A stretch of DNA of 9,605 nt from Desulfobacterales bacterium (GCA_020345785.1 CP070771.1:3443250-3452854), one strand, 5' to 3'. Counted from the stretch's first letter, positions 1-5,935 are shown. The notes: generated from the sequence alone by a model not told the origin. Numbers and translations: made by a program.

Positions 1-2
1 TG

Positions 3-1397
3 GACTGGAAGATGCCGGGAATGGACGGTCTTGAGGCAGCTCGCCAAATAAAAAAACGCACCACAGCCGACCGTATGCCCAAGATCATCATGGCCACCGC
101 CTACGGCCGTCAAGAGGTTATGCAGCAGGCCAAAGCCGTGGGACTGGACGGCTTTCTCATCAAACCGGTGAATCCTTCGGTGATGCTGAATACAATCATG
201 GAGGTTTTTGGAAAAGAACTGCAGCGCGGCCCGCGCGTTCAAATCGGGCAGAAACCAGCCGAAGACGCCGCAAAGGACCTTAATGGGGCAAAAATTCTTC
301 TGGCGGAAGACAACGAAATCAACCAGCAGGTTGCCTTGGAAATTTTATCCGGTGCCGGTATCCAGGTAGCATTGGCCAACAACGGTCAGGAAGCTGTCGA
401 GGCCGTCCGGCAGCAAGAATTTGATGTCGTGCTGATGGACATTCAGATGCCGGTAATGGACGGATATGACGCTACGCGGGAAATCCGAAATCTGAAATCC
501 GAAATCCGAAATGTTCCAATAATTGCCATGACGGCACACGCCATGGCCGGTGATCGTGAAAAGAGCCTGGCGGCGGGAATGAACGACCATGTCGCCAAAC
601 CCATTGATCCGCAAGAGCTTTTCACGACGCTGGAAAAATGGATTCGACCGGCCGCGAAGCGTGAAACCGGCGAATTGTCGGAAACCGAGGTGTCAGATGC
701 AGCGCCCACGGATGTCTCTGACGGGGTTCCCTCCCGGGTGGAGTCCAACGACAGAAAAGACGGTCTGCCGCAATCACTGCCGGGTTTTGATCTCTTAGAG
801 GGGTTAAAACGCCTGCAGGGAAACCGCAAATTATACCGCAAGCTCCTGCTGGATTTTGCGGTGAAGTATACCGAGACTGCCGATCAGATTTATCAGGCCC
901 TGGCGTCCAAGGACATGGATCGCGTGCACAGCCTCGTCCACAATGTCAAAGGTCTTGCCGGCAATCTGTCCGCAACCCGCTTGCAGGCGGCGGCGGCTGA
1001 AATGGACAGCCTAGTTAAAAAGGCAATGTCGGGTGAGGATCGGCAATTCGATCGAATGGAGGAAAAATTCACCGTATTGAAAAATGCGCTAAACGAAGCC
1101 CTGTCAGCCTGTCGGAGCATTCAGGAGCCCACCGGTGAGGAGATAACCGCACCGAGTGCAGCGGCAATCCCGTCCATACCGCCGGCGCTCGCAAAGCAAA
1201 CCGCAGAAAGGCTGCGAAATGCGGTCGGTATGGGCAACGTCACCGAATTAAAAACCATTGCCGCAGGGCTAGAATCAGATCAGTACGGCAACCTCAGCCG
1301 TAAAATTCTGCAATTGGCACAGGACTTTGATTTTGACGGTATTTCGAAACTGGCCGAAGAACTCGAAAGCAACGCGAACCGCAGAACCGCAGAATAA
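3..1397 (+). CDS. Hybrid histidine kinase / phosphorelay protein, C-terminal part (REC-REC-HPt), 5' truncated by window
   Basis: This is the 3' end of a multi-domain phosphorelay protein. The frame is open back to base 3, so the true start lies outside the window and the ATG at 12 is internal. The first visible codon (3-5) is the Asp of the DWKMPGMDG motif, the phosphoacceptor of a first receiver domain that ends with the Lys of LIKPV at 162-164. A complete second receiver follows (about 291-640): acidic pair AEDNEINQ, phosphoacceptor Asp at 438-440 (LMDIQMPVMDG), Thr at 531-533 (AMTAHAM) and Lys at 597-599 (AKPIDP). After an acidic, low-complexity linker comes an HPt domain with its phosphorylatable His at 939-941 (HNVKGLAGN). 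The last ~60 residues form a helical tail of the kind often found after HPt in BarA-like kinases. The missing part probably holds sensor, HisKA and HATPase domains (inference from family architecture). Its target is not visible. A heptamer repeat lies inside the second receiver. Confidence 0.93.
   Translation, partial: DWKMPGMDGLEAARQIKKRTTADRMPKIIMATAYGRQEVMQQAKAVGLDGFLIKPVNPSVMLNTIMEVFGKELQRGPRVQIGQKPAEDAAKDLNGAKILLAEDNEINQQVALEILSGAGIQVALANNGQEAVEAVRQQEFDVVLMDIQMPVMDGYDATREIRNLKSEIRNVPIIAMTAHAMAGDREKSLAAGMNDHVAKPIDPQELFTTLEKWIRPAAKRETGELSETEVSDAAPTDVSDGVPSRVESNDRKDGLPQSLPGFDLLEGLKRLQGNRKLYRKLLLDFAVKYTETADQIYQALASKDMDRVHSLVHNVKGLAGNLSATRLQAAAAEMDSLVKKAMSGEDRQFDRMEEKFTVLKNALNEALSACRSIQEPTGEEITAPSAAAIPSIPPALAKQTAERLRNAVGMGNVTELKTIAAGLESDQYGNLSRKILQLAQDFDFDGISKLAEELESNANRRTAE
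480..514 (+). repeat. Heptamer tandem repeat (GAAATCC)n inside the receiver domain
   Basis: Five consecutive 7-bp units: gaaatcc, gaaatct, gaaatcc, gaaatcc and gaaatgt. They encode the segment EIRNLKSEIRN between helix 3 and strand 4 of the second receiver, where family members have a variable loop. Three units make 21 bp, so the EIRN peptide reappears after seven codons. Gain or loss of any unit number other than a multiple of three would shift the frame. Confidence 0.85.
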
Positions 1398-1461
1398 CGA
1401 ATCACGCTAAAGACGTGATCTTCAACCAGAATTTCGAAGGGCGGTTTCGCTACGCTCAGTC

Positions 1462-1487
1462 TTTTTTATAAAATAGACAGAATACCT
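1462..1487 (+). repeat. Dispersed 26-bp intergenic repeat, copy 1
   Basis: This segment runs from a T6 tract through the palindrome TTTTATAAAA to AGAATACCT. It matches 9194-9219 at 24 of 26 positions in the same orientation, differing only at two bases of the centre (AGAC here, CGAT there). The two copies are 7.7 kb apart in different gaps. The function is unknown. Confidence 0.75.
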
Positions 1488-1512
1488 TTCTTCGATCCGC
1501 CTCCGGCGGAAT

Positions 1513-1540
1513 ATTCATTATTCGATATTCGATATTCGCT
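1513..1540 (+). repeat. Heptamer tandem repeat (ATTCGAT)n
   Basis: Four consecutive 7-bp units: attcatt, attcgat, attcgat and attcgct. The unit sequence differs from the other heptamer loci in the window, but the period is the same. Confidence 0.8.
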
Positions 1541-1583
1541 TTTTTGAGTTTCTTTTTTCAATCAAATTGGCCGCCTACGGCAT

Positions 1584-1599
1584 TCAGCGGCGCCGCTGA
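1584..1599. repeat. 16-bp perfect palindrome
   Basis: TCAGCGGCGCCGCTGA is self-complementary over all 16 bases with no spacer. It lies between two heptamer arrays. It could be a protein-binding dyad or a by-product of the surrounding repeats. Nothing in the context decides between them. Confidence 0.6.
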
Positions 1600-1676
1600 C
1601 ACCTGAAACCTCTTTACCTTCGTGATCCAAATTCATATTTGCTCAGTCCTCAGTCCTCTTTCCTCAGTCCTGTGTC
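1596..1676 (+). repeat. Heptamer repeats (CTGACAC / CTCAGTC) reaching the nupC stop codon
   Basis: A first short run reads ctgacac, ctgaaac, ctcttta (1596-1616). After a spacer, five clean units follow: ctcagtc (1642-1648), ctcagtc (1649-1655), ctctttc (1656-1662), ctcagtc (1663-1669) and ctgtgtc (1670-1676). The last unit overlaps the first base of the transporter stop codon (minus-strand TAG at 1678-1676), so the array abuts the gene end exactly. Confidence 0.75.
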
Positions 1677-2920
1677 TACCCTCCAATGATCCCCACCACC
1701 GCGCCGGTCATACATGTGGCCAGAGTTCCGGCGATGATGGATCTGAATCCCAACGCAACGATTTCATCCCGCCGGCCAGGCGCCATGGTCCCCATCCCGC
1801 CAATCATAATTCCCAAACTACCGGGATTGGCAAATCCGCACATAGCGTAGGTCATAATGAGCAGGCTTCTGGGACTCAATGTACCCGGGGATAGGCGACT
1901 CATATCCAGATAGGCCAGCAATTCATTGAGAATTGTTTTGGTTCCCATGAGTGCCCCGGCTGTGGTCGCCTCCTGCCAAGGCACTCCCATCAACCAGACC
2001 ACCGGAGCCATCACGTATCCCATCAGCCTCTGCAGCGTAATCGGCCTGGCGCCGAGATCCGGCAAAAGACCGAGAATTACGTTTATAAGATACACCAGCG
2101 CAACCAGCACAAGCAGCATTGCCATAATGTTGATCAAAAGTTCAACGCCCTGCAGGGTGCCCTTGGTCACGGCATCCATGGAACTGGTGGCCTTCTCAGG
2201 CGCCGTTAATTCGCCGGAAGTCAGTTCACCGGTTTCCGGCACCATAAGCTTTGAAACGGTAACAGCCGCCGGTACACTGATAATGGAAGCCGTTAGAATA
2301 TGTCCCATAACATCCGGAATCGTATTGCTGAGGATACTGGCATAAAGCACCATAACCGTGCCGGCAATAGTTGCCATGCCGCAGGTCATGATAGTGAAAA
2401 TTTCGCTGCGGGTCATATTTTTAAGATACGGTCGAATAAAAAGCGGGGCCTCGATCATCCCAACGAATATGTTTACGGATACTCCCAATCCTTCAGCCCC
2501 CCCTACCCTCATGGTCTTCTGCAGGACCAGCGAAAATGCCTTGACGACAATCGGCAGGATCTTCCAGTAAAACAGCAGCGCCGAAAGGGCACTCATGAGC
2601 AGCACCAGGGGAAGTCCTCTGAAGGCCAGTATAAAGCTGGCTCCCGGAAATTTTTCTTTAAAAGGAAGGTCGCCGCCGCCGAGATATCCGAAAACAAAAG
2701 AGGTACCCGCTGTAGTGGCTTCTTCAAGCGACAGCACCAACCGGTTCAACAAAAGGAAAAAATCTCTGAAAATGGGCAGTTTCAATAAAACCAGCCCCAC
2801 AAGCAACTGCAGAACGATACCTGTGAGAGCCATTTTTATTCTGGCGTCTCTTCGATTTTCGCTCATCAGCCATGCCAGTCCGGCGAAAACCAATAATCCG
2901 GCGACGCTTTGAATCATCAT
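1676..2920 (-). CDS. NupC-type concentrative nucleoside transporter (CNT family)
   Basis: A 414-residue, highly hydrophobic protein of the usual length for bacterial CNT transporters, which import nucleosides across the inner membrane with a sodium or proton gradient. Family landmarks seen: the GGAEGLGVSVNIFVG segment with GMIEAP at residues 154-159, followed by PLFIRPYL; GTKTILNELLAY with Glu333; and CGFANPGSLG with Phe363, Asn365 and Ser368. These correspond to the binding-site positions of Vibrio cholerae CNT (Glu156, Glu332, Phe366, Asn368, Ser371), so the ribose-contacting set is kept. The base-contacting Gln-Thr pair of that protein is replaced here by Met155-Ile156. The start is the ATG at 2920-2918 (a second ATG follows directly), with a purine-rich AAAGGGA-type ribosome-binding site at about 2936-2928. 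It is a single gene, transcribed away from the hydrolase and convergent with the hybrid kinase gene. Substrate specificity is uncertain. Confidence 0.9.
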   Translation of the reverse strand: MMIQSVAGLLVFAGLAWLMSENRRDARIKMALTGIVLQLLVGLVLLKLPIFRDFFLLLNRLVLSLEEATTAGTSFVFGYLGGGDLPFKEKFPGASFILAFRGLPLVLLMSALSALLFYWKILPIVVKAFSLVLQKTMRVGGAEGLGVSVNIFVGMIEAPLFIRPYLKNMTRSEIFTIMTCGMATIAGTVMVLYASILSNTIPDVMGHILTASIISVPAAVTVSKLMVPETGELTSGELTAPEKATSSMDAVTKGTLQGVELLINIMAMLLVLVALVYLINVILGLLPDLGARPITLQRLMGYVMAPVVWLMGVPWQEATTAGALMGTKTILNELLAYLDMSRLSPGTLSPRSLLIMTYAMCGFANPGSLGIMIGGMGTMAPGRRDEIVALGFRSIIAGTLATCMTGAVVGIIGG

Positions 2921-3169
2921 TGGTGTGTCCCTTTCCGGCCACCGCTTTGTTCAAGATCGCGTTCGGATGAAGTGGCCCATGCAGAGCATCAAATTTATCG
3001 CAACGTTATTAGAATGGGTTTCAAGTGTCAGATTTTTGGTGCGAAGCACTTGGCAGTTAATAACAGAGTCAATTTGCTTTGTCCATAAGCGGTACGGGAT
3101 GAAGGGCAGCATTAATTATTTTGGTAAACAAATGTCTTATCGAAAACCACTTACTTAATGAAAAACATG

Positions 3170-3415
3170 AAAATTCCAAGCACCAAAAAACAAATCACAA
3201 ACAAATCTCAATATTCCAAATTCAAAATACGACAGAGCCAGGCTCATAGCAGACTAAGCCGGCAATCCGTCAGCAGTTGTGTGCGATGGCATTAAAAGAA
3301 TCCTCCTAGACCTGGCTTTGCCTAGCCATACGATTCAACTGGCGTGATCGTTTTGGTCATTAGATATTATAATTTGAAATTTATTTGTAATTTGGTGCTT
3401 GAGATTTGGGATTTT
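3170..3415. repeat. MITE-like inverted-repeat element with heptamer-periodic arms
   Basis: The outer arms share a perfect 11-bp inverted repeat, CAAGCACCAAA at 3177-3187 and TTTGGTGCTTG at 3391-3401, set in longer degenerate complementary AT-rich arms. The left arm reads as successive degenerate 7-mers (caccaaa, aaacaaa, tcacaaa, caaatct, caatatt, ccaaatt), and the right arm likewise (aatttga, aatttat, ttgtaat, ttggtgc, ttgagat, ttgggat). The core is more GC-rich and has its own perfect inner pair, AGCCAGG 3236-3242 with CCTGGCT 3311-3317. There is no open frame and no obvious target-site duplication. It looks like a non-coding, possibly mobile palindromic element. Confidence 0.6.
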
Positions 3416-3458
3416 GTTTTCTTATACAAACTTCTGTCTTTGATCATTTCGTTAATTC

Positions 3459-3488
3459 TTGACAAAAAGAGAAGATAGAGACTATTCA
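3459..3488 (+). promoter_or_regulatory. Weak sigma-70-like promoter candidate for the hydrolase gene
   Basis: A perfect TTGACA at 3459-3464 is followed at 18 bp by TATTCA (3483-3488), a poor -10 match. It lies about 60 bp before the hydrolase start. It is supported only by the -35 hexamer and its position. Confidence 0.25.
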
Positions 3489-3495
3489 GCTTTAA

Positions 3496-3534
3496 TTTTA
3501 GGCAGTTTAGGCATTTTGTAATTTTAGGCATTTT
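3496..3534 (+). repeat. TTTTAGGCA 9-mer repeats upstream of the hydrolase
   Basis: TTTTAGGCA occurs at 3496-3504 and 3522-3530, with a one-base variant (gtttaggca) at 3505-3513. A 16-bp piece, TAATTTTAGGCATTTT (3519-3534), is repeated exactly but inverted at 9157-9172. The array ends a few bases before the ribosome-binding site of the hydrolase gene, so it would sit in its 5' untranslated region or promoter. Confidence 0.7.
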
Positions 3535-3548
3535 TCCAAGGATTTTAT

Positions 3549-4367
3549 ATGCATCCTCTGCTTAAATATATTTTATGGCCGCTTTGCCTTTATATTGTCT
3601 ACTGCGGGCTTCTTTTTCTTCTGCAGCGCCAGATGATGTTTCCGCGCGGCATGATTCCGACGCCAACATCATCCGATTCCCAAATACCCGGGCTGGAAAA
3701 AATTTGGCTCGAGTTTGAATTCGGCAAAGTTGAAACCTGGTATATACCGCCGGTATCCGACGGGCGCACCGGACCGGCACCGGCGGTAATTTTCGCCCAC
3801 GGCAACGGCGAACTCATCGATTTCTGGCCCGAGGAACTCTACGGATTTGCCCGGATAGGTCTTGCCGTGCTGCTGGTGGAATATCCGGGCTACGGGCGGT
3901 CGGCAGGATCGCCCTCTCAAAAAAGCATCACCGATACCTTTGTTGCTGCCTATGATGTACTAGCATCCCGCCGCGATGTCGATCCAAAACGGATTGTTTA
4001 TTTTGGCCGTTCCCTGGGAGGGGGTGCGGTATGCGCATTGGCTGCTCAAAGACCTTCGGCGGCCTTGATTTTAATTTCGACCTTTACCGGCGTCCGATCC
4101 TTTGCCAAACGCTATCTGGCACCATCGTTTCTTGTAAGGGATCCTTTCGACAACCTGTCGGTGGTCGAAAACTATCCGGCACCGGTATTGATCATGCACG
4201 GCAGGCATGACACAGTGATCCCCTATTCCCATGGAATTGCGCTGCACAGAGCAACCAAAAATGGGAAGCTGATAACCTACGAGGCCGGACACAACGACTG
4301 TCCGCCGGATTGGAAGGTTTTCTGGCAGGATATCCAGAGCTTTCTGAGGAAAAATAACATCATCTAA
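3549..4367 (+). CDS. Membrane-anchored alpha/beta hydrolase (ABHD13/ABHD17, Bem46-like)
   Basis: A 272-residue serine hydrolase. An N-terminal hydrophobic stretch (about residues 7-26) looks like a signal anchor, which would place the catalytic domain on the outer face of the inner membrane. The fold landmarks appear in order: oxyanion-type HGNG (84-87), EYPGYGRS (111-118), nucleophile elbow GRSLGGG with Ser155, Asp221 in HGRHDTVIP, and His248 in AGHNDCP. The catalytic triad Ser155-Asp221-His248 is therefore complete. The start at 3549 has an AAGGA site at 3538-3542 with a 6-nt spacer. Relatives include esterases, thioesterases and depalmitoylases, and the substrate cannot be predicted from the sequence. 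It is followed by about 290 bp of regulatory sequence before the TRAP genes, so it is probably a separate transcription unit. Confidence 0.88.
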   Translation: MHPLLKYILWPLCLYIVYCGLLFLLQRQMMFPRGMIPTPTSSDSQIPGLEKIWLEFEFGKVETWYIPPVSDGRTGPAPAVIFAHGNGELIDFWPEELYGFARIGLAVLLVEYPGYGRSAGSPSQKSITDTFVAAYDVLASRRDVDPKRIVYFGRSLGGGAVCALAAQRPSAALILISTFTGVRSFAKRYLAPSFLVRDPFDNLSVVENYPAPVLIMHGRHDTVIPYSHGIALHRATKNGKLITYEAGHNDCPPDWKVFWQDIQSFLRKNNII

Positions 4368-4405
4368 TTCAAAAAATATCATAGCTGGCTCAATACACAA
4401 AAAAC

Positions 4406-4441
4406 TTGACAGCATATTAATCTGTAATGTAGGTAGACCTA
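4406..4441 (+). promoter_or_regulatory. TTGACA box with adjacent TAGGT-AG-ACCTA dyad (possible operator)
   Basis: TTGACA (4406-4411) has no convincing -10 at 16-18 bp. TAGGTAGACCTA (4430-4441) is a perfect 5-bp dyad with a GGT-NN-ACC core, which resembles operators of FadR/GntR-type regulators that often control organic-acid uptake genes, although PdhR- and FadR-type sites have slightly different spacing. It sits about 28 bp upstream of the sigma-54 -24 box. It could be a regulator site or chance. Confidence 0.3.
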
Positions 4442-4442
4442 A

Positions 4443-4465
4443 TTTGCCAGGAACTTTTTGGCAAA
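4443..4465. promoter_or_regulatory. Dyad TTTGCCA-N9-TGGCAAA next to the sigma-54 promoter
   Basis: There is a perfect 7-bp inverted repeat, TTTGCCA at 4443-4449 and TGGCAAA at 4459-4465, ending three bases before the -24 region. The geometry fits a dimeric regulator site. If transcription starts upstream, it would instead form an RNA hairpin with a 9-nt loop. Confidence 0.4.
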
Positions 4466-4466
4466 A

Positions 4467-4562
4467 GGGGCACCCGGCTTGCCGTTCAGCTAAACGACAT
4501 GGTTAAGACTTCACCTTTGCGATACCGGCAAACTGGCAGTGCCCCCGATTCATTTTCGAGGG
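4467..4562 (+). promoter_or_regulatory. Potential structured leader with mutually exclusive stems
   Basis: GGGGCAC (4467-4473) is complementary to GTGCCCC (4539-4545), and TTGCCG (4479-4484) to CGGCAA (4526-4531), nested inside. CGTT (4483-4486) and AACG (4493-4496) give a small inner hairpin. CCCCCGA (4542-4548) can instead pair with TCGAGGG (4556-4562) with one bulge, which would break the outer stem. No riboswitch class was recognised. If the sigma-54 promoter is the real one, the 5' arms are not transcribed, so this reading competes with that feature. Confidence 0.3.
4468..4483 (+). promoter_or_regulatory. Sigma-54 (RpoN) -24/-12 promoter for the TRAP operon
   Basis: GGGCAC-CCGGC-TTGC matches the consensus TGGCAC-N5-TTGC at every position but the first. 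GG at 4469-4470 and GC at 4481-4482 are separated by exactly ten bases, the invariant sigma-54 spacing. The transcript would start near 4494, giving a leader of about 165 nt before dctP. C4-dicarboxylate and related transport genes are often sigma-54 dependent in other bacteria (family knowledge). An enhancer-binding protein gene is not in the window. Confidence 0.55.
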
Positions 4563-4645
4563 ACCATCACCTCGACCTCTGACAACTGTGTTACTTAACT
4601 GTTACACCTCGTTGAATTGGCTCTGGTATTAACCCCAACCTCACG

Positions 4646-4653
4646 AAAGGAGG
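4646..4653 (+). promoter_or_regulatory. Strong ribosome-binding site that fixes the dctP start
   Basis: AAAGGAGG, a near-perfect anti-Shine-Dalgarno match, lies 8 nt before the ATG at 4662. It rules in that start over an in-frame TTG at 4617. Confidence 0.85.
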
Positions 4654-4661
4654 CAGGTAAA

Positions 4662-5711
4662 ATGAAAAGAAGAGATTTTATTAAAAAAGCAGGCGTGGGG
4701 GCAGCTGCATTGGCAGCCACGGCCGTAAATGCACCCTATGTAATTGCACAAAAGAAAACGACCATCAAGTGGAGGCTGCAAACCTATGCCGGTCCCGCCC
4801 TGGCTGCGCATGTTATTAAACCATCCATCGATGCGTTTAACAAAGCAGCCAACGGGGAGATGGTCATCGAGCTGTACAACGCCGATCAGCTGGTACCCCA
4901 CGGTGAGCTGTTTAGAGCCTTGACGAAGGGGACCATCGACGCCGTCCAGAGTGACGATGACTCCATCGCGGCGCCGGTTGATGTGGCCATATTTGCGGCT
5001 TACTTTCCTTTTGCTTCACGCTACTCACTGGATGTTCCCGTGCTGTGGAACTGGTATGGGCTGAACGAAATCTGGCAGGAAGCCTACTCTGAAGTCAAAG
5101 GGGTCACCTGGCTGAGTGCCGGGGCCTGGGACCCGTGCAATTTCGCTACTTCCAAGCCGATCAACCACGTGGAAGATTTTAAAGGTCTGAGAATGTATAT
5201 GTTCCCCACCGGGGGCCGATTCATGCAGCAGTTCGGCGTTGTCCCGATGTCCCTTCCCTATGAAGACGTCCAGATGGCCCTTCAAACGGGTGAACTCGAC
5301 GGCGTTGCCTGGTCCGGCATCACCGAGGACTATACGGTCGGATGGGCGGATGTCACCAAATATTATCTGACCAATCCCATATCCGGCGCCTGGGCGGGTT
5401 CGTACTTCGCCAACTCCGATTCATGGGCCAAGGTGCCTGAACACCTAAAAGAGCTGTTCCGGCTTTGCATGGACAGTTCGCACTACTACCGGCAACACTG
5501 GTACTGGTGGGGTGAAGCTCAATACCGCACCAAGGGCGGGAAGCTGAAGCTCACCACGATCCCCAAAGAGGAATGGAAGGTGGTGGAAGACGCCGCCCTC
5601 AAATTCTGGGACGAGACCGCTGCCAAGAGCCCCAGGAATGCCAAGGTGGTTAAAATAATCAAAGAATATGTCAAAACCATGGAAGAGGCTGGTCCTCCTT
5701 ACCGGTATTAA
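4662..5711 (+). CDS. dctP: TRAP transporter substrate-binding protein, DctP family, Tat-exported
   Basis: A 349-residue periplasmic binding protein that would deliver a solute to the DctQM permease. It begins with a twin-arginine signal, KRRDFIKKAG, followed by an alanine-rich hydrophobic stretch and a likely cleavage after VIA (residue 29). Mature family features: KWRLQTYAGP at the N-terminus, HGELFRALTKGTIDAVQ, DFKGLRMYMFPTGGRF (about 174-187), LPYEDVQMALQTGELDGVAWSGITEDY and a Trp/Tyr-rich C-terminal helix region. In most TRAP binding proteins the segment GLKxR carries an Arg that binds the substrate carboxylate. Here that position is Tyr179, and the nearest Arg is Arg186. The protein therefore belongs to a divergent TRAP binding-protein group, and its ligand cannot be assigned. 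The folded, Tat-dependent export suggests a cofactor or fast folding, but neither is shown. The gene is followed by a stem-loop and a long gap before dctQ. Confidence 0.93.
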   Translation: MKRRDFIKKAGVGAAALAATAVNAPYVIAQKKTTIKWRLQTYAGPALAAHVIKPSIDAFNKAANGEMVIELYNADQLVPHGELFRALTKGTIDAVQSDDDSIAAPVDVAIFAAYFPFASRYSLDVPVLWNWYGLNEIWQEAYSEVKGVTWLSAGAWDPCNFATSKPINHVEDFKGLRMYMFPTGGRFMQQFGVVPMSLPYEDVQMALQTGELDGVAWSGITEDYTVGWADVTKYYLTNPISGAWAGSYFANSDSWAKVPEHLKELFRLCMDSSHYYRQHWYWWGEAQYRTKGGKLKLTTIPKEEWKVVEDAALKFWDETAAKSPRNAKVVKIIKEYVKTMEEAGPPYRY

Positions 5712-5749
5712 TGTGCCGGCAACCATGAGGTTAACATAAGATCGAGATC

Positions 5750-5788
5750 GCCTTCTCCGGCTTGAAAGGAGAACCGGCCGGAGAAGGC
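5750..5788 (+). terminator. Perfect 12-bp stem-loop after dctP (attenuator or mRNA-stabilising hairpin)
   Basis: GCCTTCTCCGGC (5750-5761) pairs perfectly with GCCGGAGAAGGC (5777-5788) across a 15-nt loop, 38 nt after the dctP stop codon. It is followed by AAATCT rather than a T-run, so it is not a textbook intrinsic terminator. A stem here could protect the 3' end of dctP mRNA or partly block read-through, giving more binding protein than permease, as known for other binding-protein operons (malE-malF type). Confidence 0.6.
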
Positions 5789-5863
5789 AAATCTGGAGAA
5801 TTCCGACTTAAACCCGGTTGGGCGATTTATTACCTGCAGATATGCTGGGATATTGACGCATCA

Positions 5864-5935
5864 GGATTTGCGAAAACCACCGTTACGCCTCTCTCCGAGC
5901 TGGAAGCCGGCGGATCGAAGGGTTTTCGCGAATCC
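5864..5935. repeat. Inverted repeat with 15-bp arms
   Basis: GGATTTGCGAAAACC (5864-5878) and GGTTTTCGCGAATCC (5921-5935) are complementary at 14 of 15 positions, separated by 42 nt. The nature is unknown: it could be an RNA stem, a palindromic repeat or a remnant of a small element. Confidence 0.55.

Larger units (their letters stand above)
1398..1675. other. Convergent intergenic region, repeat-rich, no gene
   Basis: This 278-bp gap separates the 3' ends of the hybrid kinase gene and the minus-strand nucleoside transporter gene. It contains a short stem (ATCACG 1401-1406 with CGTGAT 1414-1419, 7-nt loop) with no T-run directly after it, a T6 run at 1462-1467, a dispersed 26-bp repeat, a 16-bp palindrome and two sets of heptamer repeats. 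The one open frame here, starting at 1622 on the plus strand, is made of repeat sequence and transporter antisense, and is not supported as a gene. No classical intrinsic terminator could be identified for either flanking gene. Confidence 0.6.
2921..3548. other. Gene-free region between divergent nupC-like and hydrolase genes
   Basis: 628 bp separate two divergent genes, so promoters for both should be here. The frame open on the plus strand from 2925 to 3158 has no recognisable domain, no good ribosome-binding site and overlaps the likely transporter promoter, so I do not call it. The main content is an inverted-repeat element (3170-3415), then a possible -35 element and a 9-mer repeat just ahead of the hydrolase. 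No clear promoter for the transporter gene could be picked out on the minus strand. Confidence 0.55.
4368..4661. other. Regulatory region and leader upstream of the TRAP operon
   Basis: This 294-bp gap holds no gene. It carries a TTGACA hexamer, a small dyad, a sigma-54 promoter match, several pairable segments and a strong Shine-Dalgarno sequence, each listed separately. Its length and structure suggest that the TRAP genes are tightly regulated. Confidence 0.6.

Noticed and set aside
480..1676. CRISPR array from the regularly repeated short units
   Set aside because: The units are 7 bp in direct tandem without spacers, and one array is inside a coding sequence. No cas genes are present.
2925..3158. 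77-codon plus-strand frame in the nupC-hydrolase gap
   Set aside because: No domain, no convincing ribosome-binding site, and it occupies the expected promoter region of the divergent transporter gene.
4617..4661. Upstream TTG start that would extend DctP by 15 residues
   Set aside because: It has no ribosome-binding site and would bury the twin-arginine motif. The ATG at 4662 has AAAGGAGG at ideal spacing and puts KRRDF at the N-terminus.
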